Notes under the pieces: generated by a model
The model's database searches: none
The model's input: only the letters and a program-made list of their open reading frames with translations
Told to the model about the DNA's origin: nothing
Translations under genes and position numbers: made by a program
Shown: piece by piece, positions 39,365-47,972 of the stretch
How the letters are laid out: the number at the start of each line of letters is the position of its first letter
Position numbering within the stretch: position 1 is the first letter of the stretch
Assembly (NCBI GenBank): GCA_963760125.1
Contig: CAVXBV010000010.1
Coordinates: 186,001 to 250,000 of the forward strand
Reading direction: 5' to 3'
Source: RYN-111 sp963760125
GTDB taxonomy: Bacteria; Actinomycetota; Actinomycetes; Mycobacteriales; SCTD01
DNA: 64,000 nt

Positions 39365-39592
39365 ATGGCTCGCACCGCGCTGGACCCCGCTCTTGACGTG
39401 ATTGTTGCTCTCGTGACCCGCATCCACTCCCGCGTGCTCGCGGCGCACGACGACCCCGAGCGGGGTGACATCCCTGGTTGGGTCCTCATCACGATCATGA
39501 CCGCTGGCCTGGTGACGCTCGTGTGGGGCGTGGCCAACGCACAGCTCGAGAGCATCCTCAGGAACGCGCTCAACTCGGTGAAGTCGCCCTGA
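39365..39592 (+). CDS. Flp-type pilin-like small membrane protein
   Basis: A 75-residue protein with a hydrophilic N-terminal third, a Gly/Asp/Pro turn (ERGDIPGW) and one helix (VLITIMTAGLVTLVWGVANA), then an amphipathic tail. Flp pilins have a short leader, a processing Gly and one helix with a conserved Glu; here the Glu is not obvious, so it is a variant of the type common in actinobacterial Tad clusters. Possible prepilin cleavage after Gly34. ATG with AGGTAGG upstream. A 105-base gap before it may hold its own promoter. Confidence 0.65.
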   Translation: MARTALDPALDVIVALVTRIHSRVLAAHDDPERGDIPGWVLITIMTAGLVTLVWGVANAQLESILRNALNSVKSP

Positions 39593-39593
39593 C

Positions 39594-39995
39594 ATGACGC
39601 GTGTGCGGGGCGACGGCGGCGCGGCCGTCGTCGACTTCGTGCTCGTCACCGTCCTCGTGCTCGGGCTGTTCCTGCTCGTCTTCCAGGTCGGCGTGTTCTT
39701 CCACGTCCGCAACGTCGTCGCGGCCGCCGCGGCCGAGGGTGCCCGCTTCGGCGCTGCCGCCGACCGCACGCCGGCGGAGGGGGCCGTGAGAGCGCAGTCC
39801 GCCGTACGGGACGCGCTGGGATCCAGGGTGTCCGCCGCCATTACGTGCCGGCCCGCTGACGGGGACGGAACGGTGGATGTCGCCGGTGCAGCAGCGGTGG
39901 AGATCGTCTGCCGCGGCAAGGTCCCGGTGGTCTTCCTGCCCACGCCGGTCGTCACGCTGGTCGTCAAGGGCCACGCGTTGCAGGAGGGACCGTGA
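39594..39995 (+). CDS. TadE-like pseudopilin
   Basis: A 133-residue TadE-family protein: short charged leader with GDGGAAVVDFVLVTVLVLGL, the conserved Asp after the hydrophobic start, then a beta-rich exported domain with one Cys pair. TadE/TadF are minor pilins processed by the same peptidase as Flp. It starts one base after the pilin stop and its end overlaps the next start (GTGA). No prepilin peptidase gene is present in this window. Confidence 0.75.
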   Translation: MTRVRGDGGAAVVDFVLVTVLVLGLFLLVFQVGVFFHVRNVVAAAAAEGARFGAAADRTPAEGAVRAQSAVRDALGSRVSAAITCRPADGDGTVDVAGAAAVEIVCRGKVPVVFLPTPVVTLVVKGHALQEGP

Positions 39996-40423
39996 GGGAC
40001 GTGCGCGCTGACGACGGCAACGCCCTGGTCGAGTTCACCTACCTCGCCGTGCTCCTCATGGTTCCGCTGGTCTACGTCCTCATCAGCGTGTTCCTCGTGC
40101 AGAGCGCCGCCTTCGGTGCCACCGAGGCAGCCCGTCAAGCCGGCCGGGCGATGGCGCGGGCGGACAGCGAGACCCAAGGGCGGGCGCGCGCCACGGCCGC
40201 TGCCCAGCTCGCCCTGAAGGATCAGGGGATCACCCTTCGGCGGCCGCTCGGCGTCACCTGCCTCGGGGGTCCCTGCCTCGCGCCGGGCACGCGGGTGCGC
40301 GTGACCGTGCGCTACGACGTCCGGCTCCCGATCCTGGGCGCGGTCTTCGGGGACAGCGGTCGCGGGACGATCCCGGTGCGCGCCACCCACACCGAGCACG
40401 TCGATCGGTTCGTCGCCCGATGA
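39992..40423 (+). CDS. TadE/TadG-like minor pilin
   Basis: A 143-residue protein with leader ADDGNALVEFTYLAVLLMVP (Glu at the +5-like position), one helix, then VQSAAFGATEAARQAGRAMA and a beta-rich domain with a Cys pair (TCLGGPCL). This is the TadE-like fold. GTG start overlapping the previous stop; its own stop overlaps the next ATG, so the three minor pilins are translationally coupled. Confidence 0.7.
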   Translation: MRDVRADDGNALVEFTYLAVLLMVPLVYVLISVFLVQSAAFGATEAARQAGRAMARADSETQGRARATAAAQLALKDQGITLRRPLGVTCLGGPCLAPGTRVRVTVRYDVRLPILGAVFGDSGRGTIPVRATHTEHVDRFVAR

Positions 40424-40851
40424 GGCGGACGAGGGACGACGAGGGCACGGTCCTGCTGCTGACGATCGGCTTGTCCGTCGTGCTCATGCTGCTCGTGGCG
40501 GTGGTCGTGGACGTGAGCGCGGTGGTGCTGGCCAAGCGCGCGCTGGTCAACGTGGCGGACGGGGCAGCCCTCGCTGCGGCGCAGCAGCCCGATCGCTCGG
40601 CGATCAGCGACGGGGCGCTGACCACCCGCCTGCCGCTGGACCCGGTGCTGGTCCGCAGGGTCGTCGAGACCTACCAAGCCGACGAGATCGTCGTGCAGCG
40701 CACCCTCGACCTGCAGGGGCGGGTGGAGGGAGGGACGACGGCGGTGGTCGAGGCCTACCGCAACGTGTCCCTGCCTCTCGTGGGGTGGCTCGGGGTCTCC
40801 GCGGTGCGGCTCCACGCGACCGGGAGGGCGCAGTCACCCACGACCCCGTGA
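40420..40851 (+). CDS. TadG-like (Flp pilus assembly) protein
   Basis: A 143-residue protein: charged start RRTRDDEGTVLLLTIGLSVV with one helix, then VDVSAVVLAKRALVNVADGA, a pattern found in the pilus-assembly TadG N-terminal domain (DUF4244/Tad type). It is short; the von Willebrand domain of full TadG is absent. Last gene of the cluster, ATGA-coupled to its predecessor. Confidence 0.7.
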   Translation: MRRTRDDEGTVLLLTIGLSVVLMLLVAVVVDVSAVVLAKRALVNVADGAALAAAQQPDRSAISDGALTTRLPLDPVLVRRVVETYQADEIVVQRTLDLQGRVEGGTTAVVEAYRNVSLPLVGWLGVSAVRLHATGRAQSPTTP

Positions 40852-40879
40852 GCGTCGTGCCCGTCCCAGGAAGAACGCG

Positions 40880-40885
40880 TACCGT
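40880..40885 (+). promoter_or_regulatory. -10 box of leaderless promoter (TACCGT)
   Basis: Ends six bases before the GTG of the phosphoesterase gene at 40892. Confidence 0.4.
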
Positions 40886-40891
40886 CGAACG

Positions 40892-41800
40892 GTGATGTTC
40901 CAACGCCTGCCGGTGGCTGTGCTCCTCGCGACCGTGCTCGCCGCCTGCTCCGGGTCCACCACTCCGGCCGACACCCCGGCCACCGGTCGCGCGACGACCA
41001 CCGACCAGGCGAGCGCTGACGCGACGAGCACGGCGATCCCTGAGGTGCCGACGACCAAGGTCCTCACAGTGGTGCTCGAGAACCACGGGTTGCAGACGGC
41101 GCTCGAGCAGATGCCGGCACTGGCGGCGCTCGCCGAGGCGCACGGGACCGCGACGGCGTACGGCAACCTCACGCACCCCTCCCTGCCGAACTACCTCGCC
41201 ATGGCAGGCGGGTCGAGCTTCGGCGTCACGGACAACGAGGGTCCGGACACCCACCCGCTCAGCGGTCCCTCGGTGTTCTCCCTGGGCGACGCCAAGGTCT
41301 ACGCGGACGCGATGACCGAGCCCTGCCAGGTCCGGGACGACGGCACCTACCGCGTCAAGCACAACCCGTGGCCGTACTTCGTCGACGAGCGCGCCGCCTG
41401 CGCCCAGCGGGACGTGCCGCTGACCACTCTCGCTGCGGACGTCGACGGCGGCGCCCTCCCGACGGTGGGCCTGGTGATCCCGGACATGTGCCACGACGGG
41501 CACGACTGCCCGCTCAGCGACGCCGATCCCTGGCTCAAGGACCTGCTCGACTCCGTGCTCGCCGGGCCGGACTACCAGTCCGGCCGGCTGGCCGTCGTGG
41601 TGACCTTCGACGAGGACGAGAAGGGAGGCCAGGGGGCGATCCTCACCGCGGTGATCGCCCCGCGGCTGTCGGGCGTCACGGTCGACGCGCCGCTGGACCA
41701 CCTGGCCTGGAACCGCTGGATGACCGACCTGCTGGGCGTCGACCCGCTGCGGGACGCGGCGACCGCGCCATCGCTGGGGGCGGCGTTCGGGCTGGCCTAG
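40892..41800 (+). CDS. Phosphoesterase family lipoprotein (acid phosphatase/phospholipase C-like)
   Basis: A 302-residue secreted lipoprotein: signal peptide with lipobox LAAC, Thr/Ala linker, then an alkaline-phosphatase-superfamily phosphoesterase domain. Metal-site elements are VVLENHG, THPSLPNYLAMAGGSSFG and TFDEDEKGGQG, as in PF04185 enzymes cleaving phosphomonoesters or phospholipid head groups. GTG 40892 is used; ATG at 40895 is equivalent. Its stop codon TAG forms part of the -10 box of prfB. Confidence 0.8.
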   Translation: MMFQRLPVAVLLATVLAACSGSTTPADTPATGRATTTDQASADATSTAIPEVPTTKVLTVVLENHGLQTALEQMPALAALAEAHGTATAYGNLTHPSLPNYLAMAGGSSFGVTDNEGPDTHPLSGPSVFSLGDAKVYADAMTEPCQVRDDGTYRVKHNPWPYFVDERAACAQRDVPLTTLAADVDGGALPTVGLVIPDMCHDGHDCPLSDADPWLKDLLDSVLAGPDYQSGRLAVVVTFDEDEKGGQGAILTAVIAPRLSGVTVDAPLDHLAWNRWMTDLLGVDPLRDAATAPSLGAAFGLA

Positions 41801-41803
41801 GCT
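41798..41803 (+). promoter_or_regulatory. prfB -10 box (TAGGCT) overlapping the upstream stop codon
   Basis: TAGGCT includes the TAG of the phosphoesterase gene and ends seven bases before the prfB GTG, leaderless spacing. Confidence 0.55.
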
Positions 41804-41810
41804 CGCACCC

Positions 41811-42929
41811 GTGGCTGCCGACCGTTCCTCCGACCTGAAGGCCCTTGACGCGACCCTGACGAGCATCGAGAAGGTGCTCGACCTGCCTCAGCTGCGCGTG
41901 GAGCTTGTGGACCTCGAGGAACAGGCCGCCATGCCCGGCCTGTGGGACGACCAGGAGAAGGCCCAGAAGATCACCGGCCGCATGTCGGTCGTGCAGGCTG
42001 ACCTCAAGCGCATGGAGTCCTACCGGCAGCGACTGGACGACCTCGGAGTGCTGTACGAGATGGCGGCCGAGGAGGCCGACGAGGGCACCGAGGCGGAAGC
42101 AGACCGCGAGCTCGGCGCACTGACCAAGGAGATCGGCACCTTCGAGGTCCGCACCCTGCTCTCCGGTGAGTACGACGAACGCCACGCCTTGGTGCAGATC
42201 AGCCCGGGTCAGGGCGGCACCGAAGCGCAGGACTGGGCGCTCATGCTCTGGCGCATCTACTACCGCTGGGCCGAGCGGCACGGCTACGAGCTGGACGTGT
42301 TCGAGTGGCAGGAGGCCGAGGAGGCCGGCGTCAAGAGCGTCGTCTTCCAGGTCAAGGCTCCTTACGCCTACGGCACGCTGGCCGGGGAGCACGGCGTGCA
42401 CCGGCTGGTGCGGATCAGCCCGTTCGACAACCAGGCCCGCCGGCAGACGACGTTCGCGGCGATCGACGTGACCCCGGTCGTCGAGACGACCGACTTCGTG
42501 GAGATCGACGAGAAGGACCTGCGCGTCGACGTGTTCCGGTCGTCCGGTCCGGGGGGCCAGGGGGTCAACACGACCGACTCCGCCGTACGCATCACCCACC
42601 TGCCGACGAACATCGTCGTCTCCTGCCAGAACGAGCGCTCCCAGATCCAGAACCGCGCGGCGGCCATGGTCGTGCTGCAGACCAAGCTGCTCGAGCGCAA
42701 GCGCGAGGAGGAGCTGGCGGAGATGAACGCGATCCGCGGCGACAAGACGGCCAATGCCATGGGCTCGCAGATCCGCAACTACGTGCTGCACCCCTACCAG
42801 ATGGTCAAAGACCTCCGGACCGGCTACGAGACCGGCAACACCCAGGGCGTGCTGGACGGAGAGATCGACGACTTCATCGAGTCGATGATCCGCTGGCGTC
42901 GACTGCGCGACGAGGACGTCGAGGTCTGA
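41811..42929 (+). CDS. prfB: Peptide chain release factor 2
   Basis: RF2 ends translation at UGA and UAA. The 372-residue protein has the codon-reading SPF tripeptide (ISPFDNQ) and the catalytic GGQ (248-250) in SGPGGQGVNTTDSAVRI. The gene reads in a single frame: the programmed +1 frameshift near codon 25 found in E. coli prfB is absent, as usual in actinobacteria. GTG start is at the predicted transcription start. ftsE follows about 950 bases later, the conserved order. Confidence 0.95.
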   Translation: MAADRSSDLKALDATLTSIEKVLDLPQLRVELVDLEEQAAMPGLWDDQEKAQKITGRMSVVQADLKRMESYRQRLDDLGVLYEMAAEEADEGTEAEADRELGALTKEIGTFEVRTLLSGEYDERHALVQISPGQGGTEAQDWALMLWRIYYRWAERHGYELDVFEWQEAEEAGVKSVVFQVKAPYAYGTLAGEHGVHRLVRISPFDNQARRQTTFAAIDVTPVVETTDFVEIDEKDLRVDVFRSSGPGGQGVNTTDSAVRITHLPTNIVVSCQNERSQIQNRAAAMVVLQTKLLERKREEELAEMNAIRGDKTANAMGSQIRNYVLHPYQMVKDLRTGYETGNTQGVLDGEIDDFIESMIRWRRLRDEDVEV

Positions 42930-43025
42930 CCCGGATCAGGCCGGGAACCGCGAGGGCCCGTGCTGCGTCTGACGGCCGTCCGTGCTGCGCGGACCCCGTC
43001 AAAGGGTGTCAAAGGGGGCAGGGTC

Positions 43026-43520
43026 ATGAGCGGTCGCGTGCTGCGGATTGTGGTGATGACGGTGCTGGTCGGAGCGGTGTCGACCGGACCCGGCCTGACG
43101 GCGCTGGCTTGGGCAGACGACGGCCCGAACGCGGCAGCGAGTGCCGACCCGAGCGCCACACCGGCGCCGGACGCGAGCGCCACGCCGGCGCCGGACGCGA
43201 GCGCCTCCACCGAACCGGCCGAGCCGACCACGGAGCCGACTCCTGAGCCCTCCGACGCGACGAGCGAGCCCACCGACGAGCCGGTGGACGACGGGGGGGC
43301 GAACGCCTGCGGCACGCCCGGCCCGGACGGCACGGACCCCTGCATCCTGTACTCCACCGGCGGTGGCGGGCCGGTCGAGGACGGCGGTGGCGGGGCGGTC
43401 GAGAAGGGCAACGCTCCGGAGCTGCCGCTGACGGGCCTCGGTGCGGAGCCCGTCCTGATGGGCACGGGCCTGGTCATGGCCGGCCTGGCCACCCTGAGCC
43501 TGCGCCGGCGTCGCGCCTGA
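43026..43520 (+). CDS. Small LPXTG surface protein
   Basis: A 164-residue exported protein: signal peptide (cleavage near ALAWAD, about residue 25), a low-complexity Ala/Pro/Thr/Glu stalk with a repeated ASATPAPD unit, then a short CGTPGPDGTDPC loop. The sorting signal LPLTG is followed by a helix and RRRRA. A sortase should link it to peptidoglycan; none is in this window. ATG with GGGGGCAGGG upstream. GTCAAAGGG occurs twice in tandem (42998-43006 and 43008-43016) just before the start. Confidence 0.7.
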   Translation: MSGRVLRIVVMTVLVGAVSTGPGLTALAWADDGPNAAASADPSATPAPDASATPAPDASASTEPAEPTTEPTPEPSDATSEPTDEPVDDGGANACGTPGPDGTDPCILYSTGGGGPVEDGGGGAVEKGNAPELPLTGLGAEPVLMGTGLVMAGLATLSLRRRRA

Positions 43521-43535
43521 GGCTGTCCGTGAGCG

Positions 43536-43712
43536 CTAGTGCGTGAGGGCGAGCAGGAGCAGGAGCACGACGAGCGCGGCGAGCAGCACGGGGCCGGCGG
43601 GCAGGGAGGGCGTCGTCCGGCGCAGGTACTCCCGCGACGCACGGCACGTCGGGCAGCGGCCCTGCTCGACCAGCCCGGAACAGGCCGCGCACAGCAGGTC
43701 GTCGGCACTCAC
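43536..43712 (-). CDS. Small zinc-ribbon membrane protein (58 residues)
   Basis: GTG 43712 with CAGGAG eight bases upstream. The product has two CxxC pairs (LLCAACSG and RCPTCRAS), a likely single zinc ribbon. A C-terminal helix (GPVLLAALVVLLLLLALTH) makes it a tail-anchored cytosolic zinc knuckle. High GC at third positions supports coding. No name recognised. It lies between the LPXTG gene and ftsE on the opposite strand. Confidence 0.6.
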   Translation of the reverse strand: MSADDLLCAACSGLVEQGRCPTCRASREYLRRTTPSLPAGPVLLAALVVLLLLLALTH

Positions 43713-43872
43713 GTCGGCGGCTCCTGTCCTCGGGGTCAGTCGGGGGTCCAGCTCACGGCCTCAGGCGGCGGCGTACCCACGCGGGTGGGCTCTTTGTCTC
43801 AACGCCTGTCCGTCACGCCATTGTTCCCCACGCCGCTCGGGCGCGCAGCCCGACCACAGCGCTGTCCGGACC

Positions 43873-43878
43873 TACAGT
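43873..43878 (+). promoter_or_regulatory. ftsE -10 box (TACAGT)
   Basis: Ends six bases before the ftsE GTG at 43885: leaderless spacing. Confidence 0.5.
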
Positions 43879-43884
43879 GGGACG

Positions 43885-44574
43885 GTGATCCGGTTGGAGA
43901 AGGTCGTCAAGATGTACCCCACGAGCACGCGCCCCGCGCTCGATGGGGTCGACGTCGACATCGAGAAGGGCGAGTTCGTCTTCCTCGTCGGCTCGAGTGG
44001 CTCGGGCAAGAGCACGTTCCTGCGCCTCCTGCTGAAGGAGGAGACCCCCACCACGGGGAGCGTGCACGTCGCGGGCAAGGACCTGAGCCGCCTGTCGAGC
44101 TGGAAGGTGCCCGCACTGCGGCGCAGCATCGGCTGCGTCTTCCAGGACTTCCGGCTGCTGCCGAACAAGACGGTGCACCAGAACGTCGCGTTCGCGCTCG
44201 AGGTCATCGGCAAGCCTCAGGCCACGATCGACAAGGTCGTGCCGGAAGTCCTGGACCTCGTGGGTCTGGACGGCAAGGCCCAGCGGATGCCCGACGAGCT
44301 CTCCGGTGGTGAGCAGCAGCGCGTAGCGGTGGCCCGGGCTTTCGTGAACCGCCCGATGATCCTCATCGCGGACGAGCCGACGGGCAACCTCGACCCGAGC
44401 ACCAGCGTGGGCATCATGAAGCTGCTCGACCGCATCAACCGCACGGGGACGACCGTCGTCATGGCCACCCACGACGCGGCCATCGTCGACTCGATGCGCC
44501 GCCGCGTGGTGGAGCTCTCGCAGGGCAAGGTCGTGCGCGACCAGACCCGCGGCGTGTACGGCTACGGCGCCTGA
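43885..44574 (+). CDS. ftsE: Cell division ATP-binding protein FtsE
   Basis: The ATPase of the FtsEX complex, which couples divisome assembly to wall hydrolase activation. 229 residues with Walker A GSSGSGKST, Q loop (VFQDFRLLPN), signature LSGGEQQRVA, Walker B ILIADEP and H-loop ATHD. Length and motifs are fully canonical. GTG start at the predicted transcription start; ftsX follows after 44 bases. Confidence 0.95.
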   Translation: MIRLEKVVKMYPTSTRPALDGVDVDIEKGEFVFLVGSSGSGKSTFLRLLLKEETPTTGSVHVAGKDLSRLSSWKVPALRRSIGCVFQDFRLLPNKTVHQNVAFALEVIGKPQATIDKVVPEVLDLVGLDGKAQRMPDELSGGEQQRVAVARAFVNRPMILIADEPTGNLDPSTSVGIMKLLDRINRTGTTVVMATHDAAIVDSMRRRVVELSQGKVVRDQTRGVYGYGA

Positions 44575-44618
44575 CCCGCGTGACCACCCGACCGACTGCA
44601 GCGAAGGACACCTGACCC

Positions 44619-45527
44619 GTGCGCGCCCAGTTCCTGTTCAGCGAGATCCGCGTGGGTCTTCGTCGGAACCTCACGATGACCATCGCCGTCGTCGTCACGA
44701 TGACCGTCAGCCTGGCGTTCGTCGGGCTCGGGCTGCTGGCCCGCAACCAGGTCAACGTCATGAAGGACTACTGGTTCGACAAGGTCGAGGTGACGGTCTA
44801 CCTCTGCGGCACGACGAGCACCTCCCCGAACTGCGCCGGCAAGGAAGTCACGCAGGAGCAGCGCGACCAGCTCCAGAAGGACCTCGCGGGGACCCCTCAG
44901 GTCGAGCAGGTCTTCTACGAGAGCAAGGCGCAGGCGTACGAGCGGTTCAAGGAGCAGTTCAAGGACTCGCCCGACCTGGTGGACAACGTCAGCGCCGACG
45001 CGCTGCCCGAGTCGTTCCGCGTGAAGCTCAAGGACCCGGAGCAGTTCGACATCGTCGCGACGGCCTTCGAGGGCGCTCCTGGTGTCGACCAGGTGCAGGA
45101 CCTCAAGAAGCTGCTCGACCCCGTCTTCCGCGTCCTCAACGCGCTGCGGACGATTGCGCTGGTCGTGGCCGGGATCCAGCTCGTCGCGGCGACGCTGCTG
45201 ATCAGCAACACCATTCGCGTCGCCGCGTTCAGCCGACGGCGCGAGACTGGGATCATGCGTCTGGTCGGTGCCAGCAACCTCTACATCCAGCTGCCGTTCC
45301 TGCTCGAAGGAGCCTTGGCCGGCCTCGTCGGTGGGGTGTTCGCCAGCGGACTGGTGGCTCTGGGGAAGTACGTGCTCGTCGACAACGTCCTCGCGCCGAC
45401 CCTGAAGTTCACCAACTTCATCGGTTGGGCAGACGTCTACGCCGTGATCCCCGTGCTGATCCTCATCGGGATCGTGCTCTCCAGCGCCGCGTCCTTCGTC
45501 ACGCTCCGTCGTCACCTACGCGTCTGA
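44619..45527 (+). CDS. ftsX: Cell division permease-like protein FtsX
   Basis: The 302-residue membrane partner of FtsE. Four helices: about 22-43, 172-195, 226-250 and 270-293. The extracellular loop (about 44-170) carries a Cys pair (LCGTTSTSPNCAG) as in other actinobacterial FtsX. That loop binds and switches on a periplasmic hydrolase, and the next gene encodes one with coiled coil and LytM domain. Its own catalytic ATP site is in FtsE. Confidence 0.95.
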   Translation: MRAQFLFSEIRVGLRRNLTMTIAVVVTMTVSLAFVGLGLLARNQVNVMKDYWFDKVEVTVYLCGTTSTSPNCAGKEVTQEQRDQLQKDLAGTPQVEQVFYESKAQAYERFKEQFKDSPDLVDNVSADALPESFRVKLKDPEQFDIVATAFEGAPGVDQVQDLKKLLDPVFRVLNALRTIALVVAGIQLVAATLLISNTIRVAAFSRRRETGIMRLVGASNLYIQLPFLLEGALAGLVGGVFASGLVALGKYVLVDNVLAPTLKFTNFIGWADVYAVIPVLILIGIVLSSAASFVTLRRHLRV

Positions 45528-45558
45528 TCCTGGTTTTCGTGATACGCATGGTGACGAC

Positions 45559-46815
45559 GTGCTCATCGTGACGCAAGGGACCCGAGGCGCACGGCGCTCT
45601 TCGCGCCGTGCGGTGCTCGTCGTGCTCGTGTCCCTGTCCGCCGCGACCCTGACGCTGCCGGCCGGCCCCGCGCACGCGGAATCGGTCGACGAGCGGGTGC
45701 AGCGCACCCAGGCCGAGCTGGAGGGCTCCAGTGCCCGCGTGCAGGCCGCCGGAGCCGCCTTGGCGCGCGCCGCCGCGAGCCTGCCGACCGCCCAGCGCGA
45801 CGTGAACGCTGCTCGTGCCGACCTTGCCGTCGCGCGCGAGACCCTCGCCGTCCGCGAGGCAGCGGTGACGATCGGGCAGGCGCGCCTGCGGTCTGCTGAG
45901 CGGCGCGTCGCCGCCGCCCAGGCGCAGGTCGACGCCTCCCAGCTGCAGTTGGGACGCCTCATCCGCCGGACCTACCAGGCCGGCCCGATGCAGCGCGTGC
46001 GCGCCATCGCGACGAGTGGCCCGGAGGCCTTCCTGCAGCGGACAGCCCTGCTGCAACGGGCCTTCCGCGGGAGCGACGACCTGCTGCAGGGCGTCGTCGC
46101 CCAGCGTCGAGCCCTCGCGCAGGAGCAGGCTGGGGCGCAGGCCGCAGCGGACGCCCTGACGGGCGCGCGCGACGCTGCGGCCCAGGAGGCCGTTCGCGAG
46201 CAGGGCCTGACGGCGCGTACCGAGTCCGCCACTGCGCTGGTCACGGACCTCGCCCGCGCCCGCGCGCAAGCCCTTCGCGACGCCCGGGACGCTCGGGCGG
46301 AGGACCTGGCCGACTACCGCGCGGCGCAGGCCGCCTCGGCCGAGCTGGCCCGCAAGCTCCGGGCGGCTGCGGAGCGTGCCGCCCGCAACGCTGCTCGTCG
46401 CGCCGCCACGACCACGGGCTGGCTGTGGCCCGCGGACGGCCGGATGACGAGCCGCTACGGCTACCGCACCCACCCGATCTACGGGGACCGCCGCTTCCAC
46501 GCGGGCGTCGACATCGGTGCCGGCTACGGCAAGGCCGTGAGCGCGGCGCAGTCCGGCACGGTCGTGTACGCAGGGCGCGCCAACGGCTACGGCACCCTCG
46601 TGCTGATCAGCCACGGGACGCGCGGCGGCAAGGACCTCGCCACCGGCTACGCCCACATGTCCTCGCTGCTGGTCTCGGAGGGGGAGACGGTCACGCGTGG
46701 TCAGACCGTCGGGCGGGTCGGCAACGAAGGCAACTCGACCGGCCCGCACCTGCACTTCGAGGTACGGCTCAACGGCGACCCCGTCGACCCCCTCGACTAC
46801 GTCTCCGCTCCGTGA
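45559..46815 (+). CDS. M23 (LytM) peptidoglycan endopeptidase with long coiled coil
   Basis: A 418-residue secreted wall hydrolase. Signal peptide ends at AHAES (about 40). An Ala/Arg-rich coiled coil spans about 42-285, then a LytM domain. All zinc ligands and the catalytic His are present: FHAGVDIG (His, Asp), YAHMSS and HLHFEVR. The architecture resembles EnvC and RipC, which FtsEX activates, but unlike EnvC the active site is intact. It is the probable hydrolase controlled by the FtsEX pair just upstream. GTG 45559. Confidence 0.85.
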   Translation: MLIVTQGTRGARRSSRRAVLVVLVSLSAATLTLPAGPAHAESVDERVQRTQAELEGSSARVQAAGAALARAAASLPTAQRDVNAARADLAVARETLAVREAAVTIGQARLRSAERRVAAAQAQVDASQLQLGRLIRRTYQAGPMQRVRAIATSGPEAFLQRTALLQRAFRGSDDLLQGVVAQRRALAQEQAGAQAAADALTGARDAAAQEAVREQGLTARTESATALVTDLARARAQALRDARDARAEDLADYRAAQAASAELARKLRAAAERAARNAARRAATTTGWLWPADGRMTSRYGYRTHPIYGDRRFHAGVDIGAGYGKAVSAAQSGTVVYAGRANGYGTLVLISHGTRGGKDLATGYAHMSSLLVSEGETVTRGQTVGRVGNEGNSTGPHLHFEVRLNGDPVDPLDYVSAP

Positions 46816-46823
46816 CCCGGCAC

Positions 46824-46829
46824 TAGGAT
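46824..46829 (+). promoter_or_regulatory. -10 box (TAGGAT) of the S41 protease gene
   Basis: Ends six bases before ATG 46836: leaderless spacing even though ftsX and the hydrolase are close upstream. Confidence 0.45.
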
Positions 46830-46835
46830 GGGGAG

Positions 46836-47972
46836 ATGCTCCGCCGTACCCTCCTTCGTCGCGGCGCCTTCGCGCTCACCGGCGTTGCGGCGCTGACGAC
46901 GGCCTTCGTGCTCGGTGTCGTCGCCGGTGCGGGAAGCACCCCGGACGACGTGCAGGACAGTCAGGGGGTGCTGGACGAGGCAGCCGACCAGATCGCGGGT
47001 TCAAGCCTGCTCCCGGTCGACCGCGATGCCCTGGATGCTGCGGCGATCAAGGCGATGCTGGCGGCGGCGGGCGACGCCTGGGGCAGCTGGGGCGAGGGCA
47101 CGACGGCCAAGGGGTCGTACGCCGGTGTCGGGCTGTGGTTGCGCCGGGACAGCGCCCAGCTCGTCGTCTCGCAGGTCGCCACGGCCAGCCCGGCCCACGA
47201 CGCCGGCATCGCCGTGGGGGACCTCATCACCTCGGTCGATGACCGGCCCACGGCCGGGATGTCGCCCACCGACGTCACGTCGTTGCTGCGTGGCCGTCCC
47301 GGCAGCAGCGTGTCCCTCGTCGTCCGGCACGGGGGGTCCAGCCGTCCGTTGACCCTCACCCGTGCCCGCGTCGCGGCCCTCGAGGTCACCACGACGATGC
47401 TGACGCCGCAGGTCGGGCGGATCTCGGTCCCGGCCTTCGGGCAGGGCACCGGCCGTCAGGTGCGCGATGCGGTGACGGCCCTGGGCGACAAACGCGTCAC
47501 CGGCATCGTGCTCGACCTGCGGGGCGACCCTGGTGGCCTGCTCGCCGAGGCCGTCGAGACGGCCAGCGCTTTCCTCGACGGGGGCGACGTCGTGAGCTAC
47601 ACCCGCCGGGGTGAGGCCGTGCGCCACCTCGCGGCTGAGGGCAAGGGCGATACCCGCACCCCGCTGGTCGTCCTCGTCGACGGAGGTACGGCGAGCGCCG
47701 CCGAGGTCGTCGCCGGCGCGCTGCAGGACCGCGGGCGTGCCGTGATCGTGGGCAGCCGCACGTTCGGCAAGGGGACCGTGCAGGAGCCGCACGCCCTGCC
47801 GGACGGCACGGACCTGGCGCTGACGGTCGCGACGTACGCCCTGCCCAGCGGACGGTCGGTCGAGGGCGTGGGCCTGGAGCCGGACATCGACGTCGAGGGC
47901 GCTGCCGCCGTCACGCGTGCCGTCGAGGTGCTGTCGGGGCTGCTGGCCGACAGCGGGGTCGGTCGAGGGTGA
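46836..47972 (+). CDS. S41 C-terminal processing peptidase (CtpA-like)
   Basis: A 378-residue membrane-anchored protease: one helix (about 12-32), a PDZ domain (about 95-175) and the S41 core. The catalytic pair is Ser287 (GGTASAAE) and Lys312 (TFGKGTVQ), 25 residues apart as in Tsp/CtpA. It cuts proteins at their C-termini outside the membrane and may control the adjacent wall hydrolase, as CtpA-type proteases do in other bacteria (inference). Its stop overlaps the smpB start. Confidence 0.9.
   Translation: MLRRTLLRRGAFALTGVAALTTAFVLGVVAGAGSTPDDVQDSQGVLDEAADQIAGSSLLPVDRDALDAAAIKAMLAAAGDAWGSWGEGTTAKGSYAGVGLWLRRDSAQLVVSQVATASPAHDAGIAVGDLITSVDDRPTAGMSPTDVTSLLRGRPGSSVSLVVRHGGSSRPLTLTRARVAALEVTTTMLTPQVGRISVPAFGQGTGRQVRDAVTALGDKRVTGIVLDLRGDPGGLLAEAVETASAFLDGGDVVSYTRRGEAVRHLAAEGKGDTRTPLVVLVDGGTASAAEVVAGALQDRGRAVIVGSRTFGKGTVQEPHALPDGTDLALTVATYALPSGRSVEGVGLEPDIDVEGAAAVTRAVEVLSGLLADSGVGRG

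Noticed and set aside
41811..41900. Programmed frameshift in prfB
   Set aside because: The gene reads in one frame through the site where E. coli shifts; no internal UGA is present.
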